Assembly (NCBI GenBank): GCA_947652605.1
Contig: OX393576.1
Coordinates: 11,124,575 to 11,188,574, forward strand
Length of the DNA: 64,000 nt
DNA from: Elmis aenea
Lineage: Eukaryota; Arthropoda; Insecta; Coleoptera; Elmidae
Direction: 5' to 3'
Made by a program: the position numbers and the translations under genes
Part shown: positions 39,868-51,900 of the stretch, piece by piece
Layout: each line of letters starts with the position of its first letter
Numbering within the stretch: the stretch's first letter is position 1
Notes under the pieces: model-generated
What the model was told of the DNA's origin: nothing
Database searches by the model: none
What the model saw: only the letters and a program-made list of their open reading frames with translations

Positions 39868-42800
39868 GTTCGGTGTTCAAAATGTAGCTAAAAGACTGGC
39901 GCATCCAACGATGTAAAGAAAGTGCAAATAAAACACTTTTTAATATCATCCACGGCCGTCTGAAAAAGGTCCGGCAATATGCCGAGAATTCGCTCGCAAA
40001 AATAAAAACATCTCGGTCTACAAAAAAATTCGTAACTCCGTTATTAGCGAGCCGAAAATTTTGATTCGTAGTTTAAAATGTAGCTAAAAGACTGGCGCAT
40101 CCAGCGATGTAAAGAAAGTGCAAATAAAACACTTTTTGATATTATTCACGGCCGTCTGAAAAAGGTCCGGCAATATGCCGAGAGTTCGCTCGCAAAAATA
40201 AAAACATCTCGGTCTACAAAAAAAATCGTAACTCCGTTATTAGCGGCCCGAAAATTTTGATTCGGTGTTTAAAATGTAGCTAAAAGACTGGCGCATCCAA
40301 CGATGTAAAGAAAGTGCAAATAAAACACTTTTTGATATCATCCACGGCCGTCTGAAAAAGGTCTGGCAATATGCCGAGAGTTCGCTCGCAAAAATAAAAA
40401 CATCTCGGTCTACAAAAAAATTCGTAACTCCGTTATTAGCGGCCCGAAAATTTTGATTTGGTGTTTAAAATGTAGCTAAAAGACTGGCGCATCCAACGAT
40501 GTAAAGAAAGTGCAAATAAAACATTTTTTGATATCATCCACGGCCGTCTGAAAAAGGTCCGGCAATATGCCGAGAGTTCGCTCGCAAAAATACAAACATC
40601 TAGGTCTACAGAAAAAATTGTAACTCCGTTATTAGCGGCCCGAAAATTTTGATTCGGTGTTTAAAATGTAGCTAAAAGACTGGCGCATCCAACGATGTAA
40701 AGAAAGTGCAAATAAAACACTTTTTGATATCATCCACGGCCGTCTAAAAAAGGTTCGGCAATATGCCGAGAATTCGCTCGCAAAAATAAAAACATCTCGG
40801 TCTACAAAAAAAATTGTAACTCCGTTATTAGCGACCCGAAAATTTTGATTCGGTGTTTAAAATGTAGCTAAAAGACTGGCGCATCCAACGATGTAAAGAA
40901 AGTGCAAATAAAACACTTTTTGATATCATCCACGGCCGTCTGAAAAACGTCCGGCAATATGCCAAGAGTTCGCTCGCAAAAATAAAAACATCTCGGTCTA
41001 CAAAAAAATTCGTAACTCCGTTATAAGCGGACCGAAAATTTTGATTTGGTGTTTAAAATGTAGCTAAAAGACTGGCGTATCCAACGATGTAAAGAAAGTG
41101 CAAATAAAACACTTTTTGATATCATCCACGGCCGTCTGAAAAAGGTTCGGCAATATGCCAAGAGTTCGCTCGCAAAAATAAAAACATCTCGGTCTACAAA
41201 AAAATTCGTAACTCCGTTATTAGCCACCCGAAAATTTTGATTCGGAGTTCAAAATGTAGCTAAAAGACTGGCGTAAACAACAATGTAAAGAAAGTGCAAA
41301 TAAAACACTTTTTGATATCATCCACGGCCGTCTGAAAAAGGTCCGGCAATATGCCAAGAGTTCGCTCGCAAAAATAAAAACATCTCGGTCTACAAAAAAA
41401 TTCGTAACTCCGTTATTAGCCACCCGAAAATTTTGATTCGGTGTTCAAAATGTAGCTAAAAGACTGGCGTATCCAACGATGTAAAGAAAGTGCAAATAAA
41501 ACACTTTTTGATATCATCCACGGCCGTCTGAAAAAGGTTCGGCAATATGCCAAGAGTTCGCTCGCAAAAATAAAAACATCTCGGTCTACAAAAAAATTCG
41601 TAACTCCGTTATTAGCCACCCGAAAATTTTGATTCGGTGTTCAAAATGTAGCTAAAAGACTGGCGTATCCAACGATGTAAAGAAAGTGCAAATAAAACAC
41701 TTTTTGATATCATCCACGGCCGTCTGAAAAAGGTTCGGCAATATGCCAAGAGTTCGCTCGCAAAAATAAAAACATCTCGGTCTACAAAAAAATTCGTAAC
41801 TCCGTTATTAGCCACCCGAAAATTTTGATTCGGTGTTCAAAATGTAGCTAAAAGACTGGCGTAAACAACGATGTAAAGAAAGTGCAAATAAAACACTTTT
41901 TGATATCATCCACGGCCGTCTGAAAAAGGTCCGGCAATATGCCAAGAGTTCGCTCGCAAAAATAAAAACATCTCGGTCTACAAAAAAATTCGTAACTCCG
42001 TTATTAGCCACCCGAAAATTTTGATTCGGTGTTCAAAATGTAGCTAAAAGACTGGCGTATCCAACGATGTAAAGAAAGTGCAAATAAAACACTTTTTGAT
42101 ATCATCCACGGCCGTCTGAAAAAGGTTCGGCAATATGCCAAGAGTTCGCTCGCAAAAATAAAAACATCTCGGTCTACAAAAAAATTCGTAACTCCGTTAT
42201 TAGCCACCCGAAAATTTTGATTCGGTGTTCAAAATGTAGCTAAAAGACTGGCGTAAACAACGATGTAAAGAAAGTGCAAATAAAACACTTTTTGATATCA
42301 TCCACGGCCGTCTGAAAAAGGTCCGGCAATATGCCAAGAGTTCGCTCGCAAAAATAAAAACATCTCGGTCTACAAAAAAATTCGTAACTCCGTTATTAGC
42401 CACCCGAAAATTTTGATTCGGTGTTCAAAATGTAGCTAAAAGACTGGCGTATCCAACGATGTAAAGAAAGTGCAAATAAAACACTTTTTGATATCATCCA
42501 CGGCCGTCTGAAAAAGGTTCGGCAATATGCCAAGAGTTCGCTCGCAAAAATAAAAACATCTCGGTCTACAAAAAAATTCGTAACTCCGTTATTAGCCACC
42601 CGAAAATTTTGATTCGGTGTTCAAAATGTAGCTAAAAGACTGGCGTAAACAACGATGTAAAGAAAGTGCAAATAAAACACTTTTTGATATCATCCACGGC
42701 CGTCTGAAAAAGGTCCGGCAATATGCCAAGAGTTCGCTCGCAAAAATAAAAACATCTCGGTCTACAAAAAAATTCGTAACTCCGTTATTAGCCACCCGAA

Positions 42801-44872
42801 AATTTTGATTCGGTGTTCAAAATGTAGCTAAAAGACTGGCGTATCCAACGATCTAAAGAAAGTGCAAATAAAACATTTTTTGATATCATCCACGGCCGTC
42901 TGAAAAAGGTCCGGCAATATGCCGAGAGTTCGCTCGCAAAAATACAAACATCTAGGTCTACAGAAAAAATTGTAACTCCGTTATTAGCGGCCCGAAAATT
43001 TTGATTTGGTGTTTAAAATGTAGCTAAAAGACTGGCGCATCCAACGATGTAAAGAAAGTGCAAATAAAACATTTTTTGATATCATCCACGGCCGTCTGAA
43101 AAAGGTCCGGCAATATGCCGAGAGTTCGCTCGCAAAAATACAAACATCTAGGTCTACAGAAAAAATTGTAACTCCGTTATTAGCGGCCCGAAAATTTTGA
43201 TTCGGTGTTTAAAATGTAGCTAAAAGACTGGCGCATCCAACGATGTAAAGAAAGTGCAAATAAAACACTTTTTGATATCATCCACGGCCGTCTAAAAAAG
43301 GTTCGGCAATATGCCGAGAATTCGCTCGCAAAAATAAAAACATCTCGGTCTACAAAAAAAATTGTAACTCCGTTATTAGCGACCCGAAAATTTTGATTCG
43401 GTGTTTAAAATGTAGCTAAAAGACTGGCGCATCCAACGATGTAAAGAAAGTGCAAATAAAACACTTTTTGATATCATCCACGGCCGTCTGAAAAACGTCC
43501 GGCAATATGCCAAGAGTTCGCTCGCAAAAATAAAAACATCTCGGTCTACAAAAAAATTCGTAACTCCGTTATAAGCGGACCGAAAATTTTGATTTGGTGT
43601 TTAAAATGTAGCTAAAAGACTGGCGTATCCAACGATGTAAAGAAAGTGCAAATAAAACACTTTTTGATATCATCCACGGCCGTCTGAAAAAGGTTCGGCA
43701 ATATGCCAAGAGTTCGCTCGCAAAAATAAAAACATCTCGGTCTACAAAAAAATTCGTAACTCCGTTATTAGCCACCCGAAAATTTTGATTCGGAGTTCAA
43801 AATGTAGCTAAAAGACTGGCGTAAACAACAATGTAAAGAAAGTGCAAATAAAACACTTTTTGATATCATCCACGGCCGTCTGAAAAAGGTCCGGCAATAT
43901 GCCAAGAGTTCGCTCGCAAAAATAAAAACATCTCGGTCTACAAAAAAATTCGTAACTCCGTTATTAGCCACCCGAAAATTTTGATTCGGTGTTCAAAATG
44001 TAGCTAAAAGACTGGCGTATCCAACGATGTAAAGAAAGTGCAAATAAAACACTTTTTGATATCATCCACGGCCGTCTGAAAAAGGTTCGGCAATATGCCA
44101 AGAGTTCGCTCGCAAAAATAAAAACATCTCGGTCTACAAAAAAATTCGTAACTCCGTTATTAGCCACCCGAAAATTTTGATTCGGTGTTCAAAATGTAGC
44201 TAAAAGACTGGCGTATCCAACGATGTAAAGAAAGTGCAAATAAAACACTTTTTGATATCATCCACGGCCGTCTGAAAAAGGTTCGGCAATATGCCAAGAG
44301 TTCGCTCGCAAAAATAAAAACATCTCGGTCTACAAAAAAATTCGTAACTCCGTTATTAGCCACCCGAAAATTTTGATTCGGTGTTCAAAATGTAGCTAAA
44401 AGACTGGCGTAAACAACGATGTAAAGAAAGTGCAAATAAAACACTTTTTGATATCATCCACGGCCGTCTGAAAAAGGTCCGGCAATATGCCAAGAGTTCG
44501 CTCGCAAAAATAAAAACATCTCGGTCTACAAAAAAATTCGTAACTCCGTTATTAGCCACCCGAAAATTTTGATTCGGTGTTCAAAATGTAGCTAAAAGAC
44601 TGGCGTATCCAACGATGTAAAGAAAGTGCAAATAAAACACTTTTTGATATCATCCACGGCCGTCTGAAAAAGGTTCGGCAATATGCCAAGAGTTCGCTCG
44701 CAAAAATAAAAACATCTCGGTCTACAAAAAAATTCGTAACTCCGTTATTAGCCACCCGAAAATTTTGATTCGGTGTTCAAAATGTAGCTAAGAGACTGGC
44801 GCATCCAACGATGTAAAGAAAGTGCAAATAAAACACTTTTTGATATCATCCACGGCCGTCTGAAAAAGGTCC
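39868..44872 (+). repeat. 196-bp satellite array, about 25.5 copies, inside the hAT element
   Basis: Monomers read GTGTTYAAAATGTAGCTAA, AAGACTGGCG, CACGGCCGTCTGAAAAA, GGCAATATGCCRAGAG, CTCGGTCTACA, CTCCGTTATTAGC. Spacing is 196 bases, occasionally 199. From 41416 two variants alternate (GCGTATCCAACG and GCGTAAACAACG), making a 392-bp dimer. The segment from about 40441 repeats 2,548 bases (13 monomers) later with almost no change. Monomers at the left edge and the very last one resemble each other (GCGCATCC) more than the centre. The minus-strand 67-codon ORFs in each monomer begin with GTG and are by-products of the repeat. Confidence 0.97.
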
Positions 44873-44989
44873 TTTCAAAAGGTCATACTTGTGATACTTG
44901 TGATCGCGTTGGCTATGACATTGTGTAGGGAAAAAATCAAAGTTTGTTATAGTTTTTAATCAAGGAAAACTGGAAAAAAGAAAAGGTGC

Positions 44990-45835
44990 TCATAAAGAGA
45001 GAGAGAAAAGGCTAAAAGTACTTCACGAAGTTGCTAAAAAAAATTCAAGTTAAGTGATTTGTTTGCTTTAGCTTCTAAAGTTAGTGCACCTGATGTTGAA
45101 AAATCATTGATCAAGAATAGCATTCATCAAATTCGACAAAAGAAGACCATCTAATCTGCCCCATTGAAACGGACAAAATTGAAACGTCGATTATCAACGC
45201 AAAGTCTTCATGTTCAAGTCTAACTTACCAAGTAACAAATATTTTGAATGCTTATCAGCTAGTTATTTCACAAAACCAACAAGTCAAAATTTTGAGTATT
45301 TTTTAACAAACATCCTTGTCAGCCAACTATTGGTGATTTAACTTATTGTCCATTTAAGCCAAATGTTATATTTTACAGAGATGATAAAATAAGCAGACGA
45401 TGGTTATCATATTGTTTAGAAAAAGAATCTCTATTTTGTTCCGTGTGCTTGGCATACAGTGATAAGAACGAATGTTCGTTTGTAAATGATGGAATGAAAG
45501 ACTGGAAGCATACTCTGCAACGTGTTAAAGAACATGAAAATAATAAGATCCATGAAAATTGTGTTTATAGGCATATGCTTAAACTTAAAAGTAAAGATAT
45601 TTATGGTTTAATATTCTCAAATGCTTACGTCAAAACAAAAAATGCTCTTGAACGCAAGCAAGTATTGGAAAGAATTATAGATGTAAAACTAATTGGAAAA
45701 AGGGGTTTAGCTTTTCGGGCTCACAGGAATCTGCTAATTCACTTTCATTAGAGCATAATGAGACTGAACATGGAATTTTTTTAGAAATAATTTTATTATT
45801 ATCTAAATATGACATTTTAAAATTAAATTTTTTTG
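44990..45835 (+). pseudogene. hAT transposase N-terminal remnant (TTF zinc finger / DUF4371 type)
   Basis: Reading across at least two frameshifts: KRLKVLHEVAKK then KLSDLFALASKVSAPDVEKS (about 45010-45105); CPFKPNVIFYRDDKISRRWL, YCLEKESLFCSVCLAYSD and MKDWKHTLQRVKEHENNKIH (about 45345-45555), a TTF-type zinc finger; then GKRGLAFRAHR and, in another frame, HGIFLEIILLLSKYD, the start of a DUF4371 domain. It then runs straight into the right terminal repeat. The DDE catalytic core and the dimerisation region are missing, so it cannot mobilise itself. Confidence 0.85.
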
Positions 45836-46109
45836 GGTCATTCTTTTTTTGGGGGCCGGTCTAGCAGGTTTTTCCCGGGCCGGTTGAATTTCCCAGTCCG
45901 CTACTGTGTCTATCAAGCAATGACGATTAAATTTAGAATAACCCGTCGCACAATAGAATTTTTTGAATTATGTACAATCACTCAATTATTCACGTTTGAA
46001 TTTAAAATGCCATTTTTTTCCAACATATGATTGACATTATTTTTTTGTTTTTATTTAACTATGAGCGAGCCCTTTGTTAAAAATTTCATAGCTCACCACT
46101 GCTTATAGT

Positions 46110-47463
46110 CTTTGCACTTTTTTCGAAGAAAAAATCGATTTTTTTAAAACTTATGCAAATGGCTTCATATTTCGTATACACGTTATTTATGGCCAAATTA
46201 AGGATTATTAGTCCTTAGATAGGATATTTAATTTTTGGTGAAAAATGGGAAAAGTACAAAGACTATAGTCTTTGCACTTTTTTCGAAGAAAAAATCGATT
46301 TTTTTAAAACTTATGCAATTGGCTTCATATTTCGTATACACGTTATTTATGGCCAAATTAAGGATTATTAGTCCTTAGATAGGATATTTAATTTTTGGTG
46401 AAAAATGGGAAAAGTACAAAGACTAGTCTTTGCACTTTTTTCGAAGAAAAAATCGATTTTTTTTAAACTTATGCAAATGGCTTCATATTTCGTATACACG
46501 TTATTTATGGCCAAATTAAGGATTATTAGTCCTTAGATAGGATATTTAATTTTTGGTGAAAAATGGGAAAAGTTCAAAGACTATAGTCTTTGCACTTTTT
46601 TCGAAGAAAAAATCGATTTTTTTAAAACTTATGCAAATGGCTTCATAATTTTTGGTGAAAAATGGGAAAAGTACAAAGACTATAGTCTTTGCACTTTTTT
46701 CGAAGAAAAAATCGATTTTTTTAAAACCTATGCAAATGGCTTCATATTTCGTATACACGTTATTTATGGCCAAATTAAGGATTATTAGTCCTTAGACAGG
46801 ATATTTAATTTTTGGTGAAAAATGGGAAAAGTACAAAGACTATAGTCTTTGCACTTTTTTCGAAGAAAAAATCGATTTTTTTTAAAACTTATGCAAATGG
46901 CTTCATAATTTTTGGTGAAAAATGGGAAAAGTACAAAGACTATAGTCTTTGCACTTTTTTCAAAGAAAAAATCGATTTTTTTAAAACTTATGCAAATGGC
47001 TTCATCATTTTTGGTGAAAAATGGGAAAAGTACAAAGACTATAGTCTTTGCACTTTTTTCGAAGAAAAAATCGATTTTTTTAAAACCTATGCAAATGGCT
47101 TCATATTTCGTATACACGTTATTTATGGCCAAATTAAGGATTATTAGTCCTTAGATAGGATATTTAATTTTTGGTGAAAAATGGGAAAAGTACAAAGACT
47201 AAATATAGTCTTTGCACTTTTTTCGAAGAAAAAATCGATTTTTTTAAAACTTATGCAAATGGATTCATAATTTTTGGTGAAAAATGGGAAAAGTACAAAA
47301 ACTATAGTCTTTGCACTTTTTTCGAAGAAAAAATCGATTTTTGTAAAACTTATGCAAATGGCTTCATATTTCGTATACACGTTATTTATGGCCAAATTAA
47401 GGATAATTAGTCCTTAGATAGGATATTTAATTTTTGGTGAAAAATGGGAAAAGTACAAAGACT
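46110..47463 (+). repeat. 160-bp satellite, right part, with shorter subunits
   Basis: Continuation of the array interrupted at 39598. Full 160-base units (TACACG at 46177, 46337, 46495) give way after 46560 to mixed arrays in which about 60 bases (from the CATATTTCGTATACACG segment to TCCTTAGATAGGATATTTA) are skipped, leaving about 100-base units. The ORFs read on both strands are by-products of the repetition. Confidence 0.92.
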
Positions 47464-47466
47464 ATA

Positions 47467-47906
47467 TACAGGGTGTTTCAGCACTTTTATTCGAAAATAC
47501 GATGTCAGACAGAGATGGGGAAAAAGAATTTACAGCAAAAGTGCATAATGCAGAATTGACTGACGCTATAATGGTTTTTGTGATCAAACCGGAAGTGGCC
47601 AAATCCGGAAGTAACTTTAGAAACTTAAATGGAACTATCCACTTGTTATTGCATAATTAGAAAGATATTTGTAAAATAAACACTTTTTATTTGAAAAATG
47701 TTTTGATTATCAGTATAGTTTGTAATCCATTGGACCTAAATCATAACAATATTTAAAACCCCATTTGCATATAACTGAGTTCTGAGCATCCCCTTTTTTC
47801 TTTAGTTTTGTATTTAATTAAATGAAATTTTAGACATATGATAAGCGTTAAAAAAACGATTATTTGGACATACGTACATTTGTTATTTCAAATGGAACAC
47901 CCTGTA
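47467..47906. mobile_element. Short TACAGGGTG element (family E)
   Basis: Starts TACAGGGTGTTTC and ends GGAACACCCTGTA; 440 bases. Only the ends are inverted, unlike the long fold-back families. Non-coding. Confidence 0.6.
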
Positions 47907-47939
47907 TGTTTTTACATTTTTAGAAAAAGGAAGCAATTT

Positions 47940-48667
47940 TGGTTTTCGATGCCCATACAGGGTATCTCGGTTATTATCAGAGATAGAAAAAAACTAAGTA
48001 CGTAGTCTCGATTTCTTTTTTTGAGAGAAATCCATTGCCGTAAATAGATTTCTGATATCTTTTTTAATTTTCGAAATATAGCCAAAAACCAATTTTTGGC
48101 ACTTCAAAAATGTTAAATATCTCGCTTAAACGAAAAGATAGAGAAAAACTTTATAAACATTTTTGGCGTGGTTTTTTGTCTTAATAAGATAGCGGTGTTA
48201 ATTTTTTTTTTACACATATGAATACATATTACACCTAACTTTCTTATTTTAAATGGAAACTTTAGTTTGTTTTGACATGAATCGAAAGCTTATTTTTTGC
48301 GCTTTTCAAAAATGTATAATTTGCTTATGGTTGTTCTTTAAAATAAGAAAGAAAGGTGTAATATATCAATATTTGTATGAGTAAAAAACATTTGAATATC
48401 GCTATCTTATTAAGGACAAAATACCATGCAAAAAATGTTTCTTAAGTTTTTCTCTACCTCTTCGTTTAAGCGAGATATTTAACATTTTTGAAAATTGCCA
48501 AAAATCGGTTTTTGGCTATATTTCGAAAATTAAAAAATATATCAAAAATCTGTTTACGGCAATGAATTTCTCTCGAAAAAAGAAATCAAGACTATGTACT
48601 AGTTTTTTTCTATCTCTGATAATAACCGAGATAGCCTGTATGGGCATCGAAAATAGGCCACCCTGTA
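47940..48667. mobile_element. Fold-back element family D, copy 2, left-truncated
   Basis: Same arms and right end as the copy at 20215-21364, but the outermost left bases are lost (begins TTTTCGATGCCCATACAGGG). It ends GGCCACCCTGTA at 48667, about 230 bases before the gustatory receptor start, so it may lie near that promoter. Confidence 0.75.
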
Positions 48668-48900
48668 CATTATAAAACGTTATTTAGAGGCTTTGGATTA
48701 TAATTTACCATAAGCCAATCCTTCAGATTGTTAATAATTACGCGTTGGTAGTCGTTTAATTGATTAAATTTCTAGTCAATATTTTAATTTAGGAGTAAGT
48801 ACCCACTTAAAGTAACAAGCTTCTATTTATGTCTGTATTTGTTTAGTATTGTGTAATAACTGCGTGCTGTTAACAGAATATAAGATCAATTCACACCAAA

Positions 48901-51900
48901 ATGCGTTTAAATTTAAAAGAATACACCACCAGAGCCTGGAAGCCCCTGTATTTTGCATGCAAGTACACGGGCATAGTAACAATCGATTTTCAAGAAAAGC
49001 CGACAAGTAGCTATGCGTTTGACAAACAATTTTTTTTGAATGTTTCTTTAACAGCATTGGCTGTGTTTTATTATATTTCAATAGTGTTTTTTAGTGCACA
49101 ACCGATCAACGATACAAAAAGCGTAGTAGCAACTGTGGAGGAACACCTGGTAATGATACAACTAATCGTAATACTAATAAGTGCGTTGGTACACAAAAAA
49201 CTGTTGCAAGAAAACTTCGAAAATGTTATAAGAATAGATGAAGAAATTGAAGATCTTCTAGCAGAAAAAATAAACTACGCATACATAAAAAAACGTTTAA
49301 TTATGTGTATGATAGGAAGATACTCCTTAACGATTATTGATCTAATTTTTGATTGTTTCAATTTAACCGTAACTTTAAATTATCATGACTTTTTGATTCA
49401 CGGTCTGCCCTACTACGTTGGAGAAATATACAATGCAAATGCTGAATGCTTGCTATATTTTTATTTCCACGAATTAAAGCTTCGATTAGTCTTAATTAAC
49501 AGATACCTAATTCATTATTGCAACAAAGACAATGCCCAAGACTCTAGAGAAAGTATTAGCATGCAATTACAGATTATTAATAAAATTTATCGTAATATTT
49601 GCTACATGAGTCAGTTGATTGTGAAGTGTTTCGAGACAATCATTCTGTTTAGAGTAATTTTTTGTTACGCATGTTCTCTTGCACCAATGTTTTTCGTGAC
49701 AACGATGTTTATATTTAGCGCAACTGTATTACAACAAATTGTGCTATATGGTGGTATGATATGGTGGTGTTTTCAAAATATTGCTTCGGTTATTTTAATC
49801 GTTTACCATTTAACCAGTTTGCGGGATGAGGTAAGCATAATGAAATAATAAAGGTTTGTTTCAACAAGTCCACGGACCATGCGATGCACTGTCAGGATTC
49901 TGCGCGTTCCATTACAGTCTCTGGCAGTTCACCGGACGGTCAGTCATTCGTTCCATCGACTCTCAAATCAGTCCATGTACCGGTTTGCGGACGATCAAAA
50001 CAGTCCATGAACGAAGGGACGAACTCTTGCTGGGATTTTTAAACGCATGCGCTGTTCATAACTAACGTGAGCTCTGGTAGCTATGCATCGCACTCCCAAT
50101 CCCATTTAGTACTGGATTTTTAAGGTGTTTACCCTTGCGATGAGCTCATTTCTATAAACCCAATAGACACAAATGTCATTTGCAGTTAGGCCACTCGTTA
50201 AAGCGTTCCAACCAGTGGCGGAGCGACGGGGGGCAAGGGCGGTATCGCTGTCCCGGGCGCCAGTCTTGGGGGGCGCCGCGAAGACAAAATATTTTTGCGT
50301 TTATTTCACTTATTTAAAGCCAGAAAACATACCTAATTTTAGAATTGGTTCTCATTTTTATTAGTGTATTTGAATAAATAATGCAACATTATTTTACTTG
50401 AAACTCACAAACTACAATATAAATGCGAGCGAGGGGGGCGCAAAAAAATAATATGCCCCGGGTGCTCTTTACCCTCGCTACGCCACTGGTTCCAACAACG
50501 GCTAATACGGGCCAATACATTTAATAGTACATAGTTCACGCATGCGAATAAACCAGTTTATGTATTTAAACATGGATTGGTTTTTAATCGTTGGAACAAA
50601 CCGTACGTAAACGTTTTTTTTTTAAGTGGTGTAAGTCTATTAAAAAAAGGGATTAGGTTAGCTTCAGATGCTGACTGATATATTTCCTGTCTATAATATT
50701 TAAGCCAACATATTAAAATATCTCAATAAATTAGTCTATAAAAGTTAAGCTGTTAAAAATTCTAAACGAGGCAGCTGAAAAACGAAGAAATGCTGACGGA
50801 GAAACTGTAACTTGTCTAAAGATGTCTGGATTTACAATCATTTTTAAAAATTACAATAAATTTCTACTGTTTTAATCCTTCAAAGCGGAATTGGATTTCC
50901 TAAATTGTCAAAAAGAATTAAATTTGGATTCGAAATAACGCAAAATGAACAGGGCGCGTCGTTCAAAGTAACAAAGATTATTTGGTGCGTGGAAATTGAA
51001 CAATCTGTATAGTTAAAAATAATTTTAAATTACGGAACTAATGACTGCAAACAACTTTTGTATGAACAATTGTTTTGCATCTTTACTAAGAAACAGAGCT
51101 ATGGAAATATGTATTTGACAAGAAATGTGACATTTGTGGAGACGGTTTTACATATTACTCTTAAACGATTGATTTTGGGTACAAAAACCTTGTATATTTT
51201 TGACATCAAATTTTATTTACAAGCGAAATATTACAAAATATTAGTTTTATAGTATGTATAAGTATGCAATTTTGCAGGAAAAATGGAAAAAAGCTTATAC
51301 TAAATTAAATGGCTTGCAACTTCTTACAATTTTTATTTAGGACCCAAATAATAATTATTAGCCCTCCGATCATTTTCATTACGATTTTAAATACCATGGC
51401 CCTTTATTATAATGCACGGTTTTATTATCGGTAGCACATACCGAACGATTTAGTAACACCTTTATATCAGTGAAAATATAAACACTTGCAAATCTCGAAA
51501 CAAGAAACAAAGACTTGCAGCACTTACAAAAAAAGGCTCATGCAACGAAAAATTTCGTTGACTAAGAATTTTAAAAACAACTGTTTAAATTTATGTTATT
51601 TAGTATATTGCCTAACTTATGTAACTCAATCTTTTTTTAAGGCTAAGAAGACCGTTTCCATTATGCAAGATGTTAAAAGAAGGGCTGCTAAAACGGCATT
51701 AGCGTATAAACAAGTAAGTTTTAGTACAGTAGGTTTTGGTTAATCGATCGGGCTTAACTAATAAGCTAAATTTCTCTTAAGATCCGATTACGAAAAATAA
51801 AAAACACATATGTAATATTGGCTCACCTGCTGCTTCTCCATGATTCTCATGTTAAGACCATATCACGGCCATTAATGTCCCAATTAGGCGGCGAGTTGAT

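Larger units (their letters stand above)
39764..45906 (+). mobile_element. Defective hAT element (inner) carrying a 196-bp satellite array
   Basis: Left end CAGTGGTGGACAGG and right end inverse CAGTAGCGGACTGG, flanked by TGCCTATC (39756-39763) and TGTCTATC (45907-45914), an 8-bp duplication with one later change. Order: left end with CCGGCGGG-type subterminal repeats, a 14-codon transposase scrap (39832-39870), satellite (39868-44872), transposase remnant (44990-45830), right end. At 6.1 kb it is non-autonomous. Confidence 0.88.
39606..46101. mobile_element. hAT MITE (outer), split by a larger hAT element
   Basis: Starts CAGTGGTGAGCT and ends AGCTCACCACTG. A perfect 8-bp duplication CTTATAGT lies at 39598-39605 and 46102-46109. 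GGGCTCGC subterminal segments appear inverted at both ends. Own sequence is only about 350 bases (39606-39763 and 45915-46101); the rest is a later insertion. It landed inside the 160-bp satellite. Confidence 0.9.

Noticed and set aside
41021..44755. A row of fifteen nearly identical 67-codon minus-strand ORFs, looking like a tandem gene family
   Set aside because: They start with GTG, have length set by the 196-bp monomer (not a multiple of three), and overlap the next copy by 8 bases. This is what any open frame in a satellite gives.
39868..44872. Regular repeats suggesting a CRISPR array
   Set aside because: The whole 196-bp unit repeats with no unique spacers, and the surroundings are an insect genome with introns.
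46546..47410. ORFs of 75-115 codons on both strands
   Set aside because: They are read-through of the 160-bp satellite; the same peptide repeats (KIDFFFEKSAKTIVF) and no homology is apparent.
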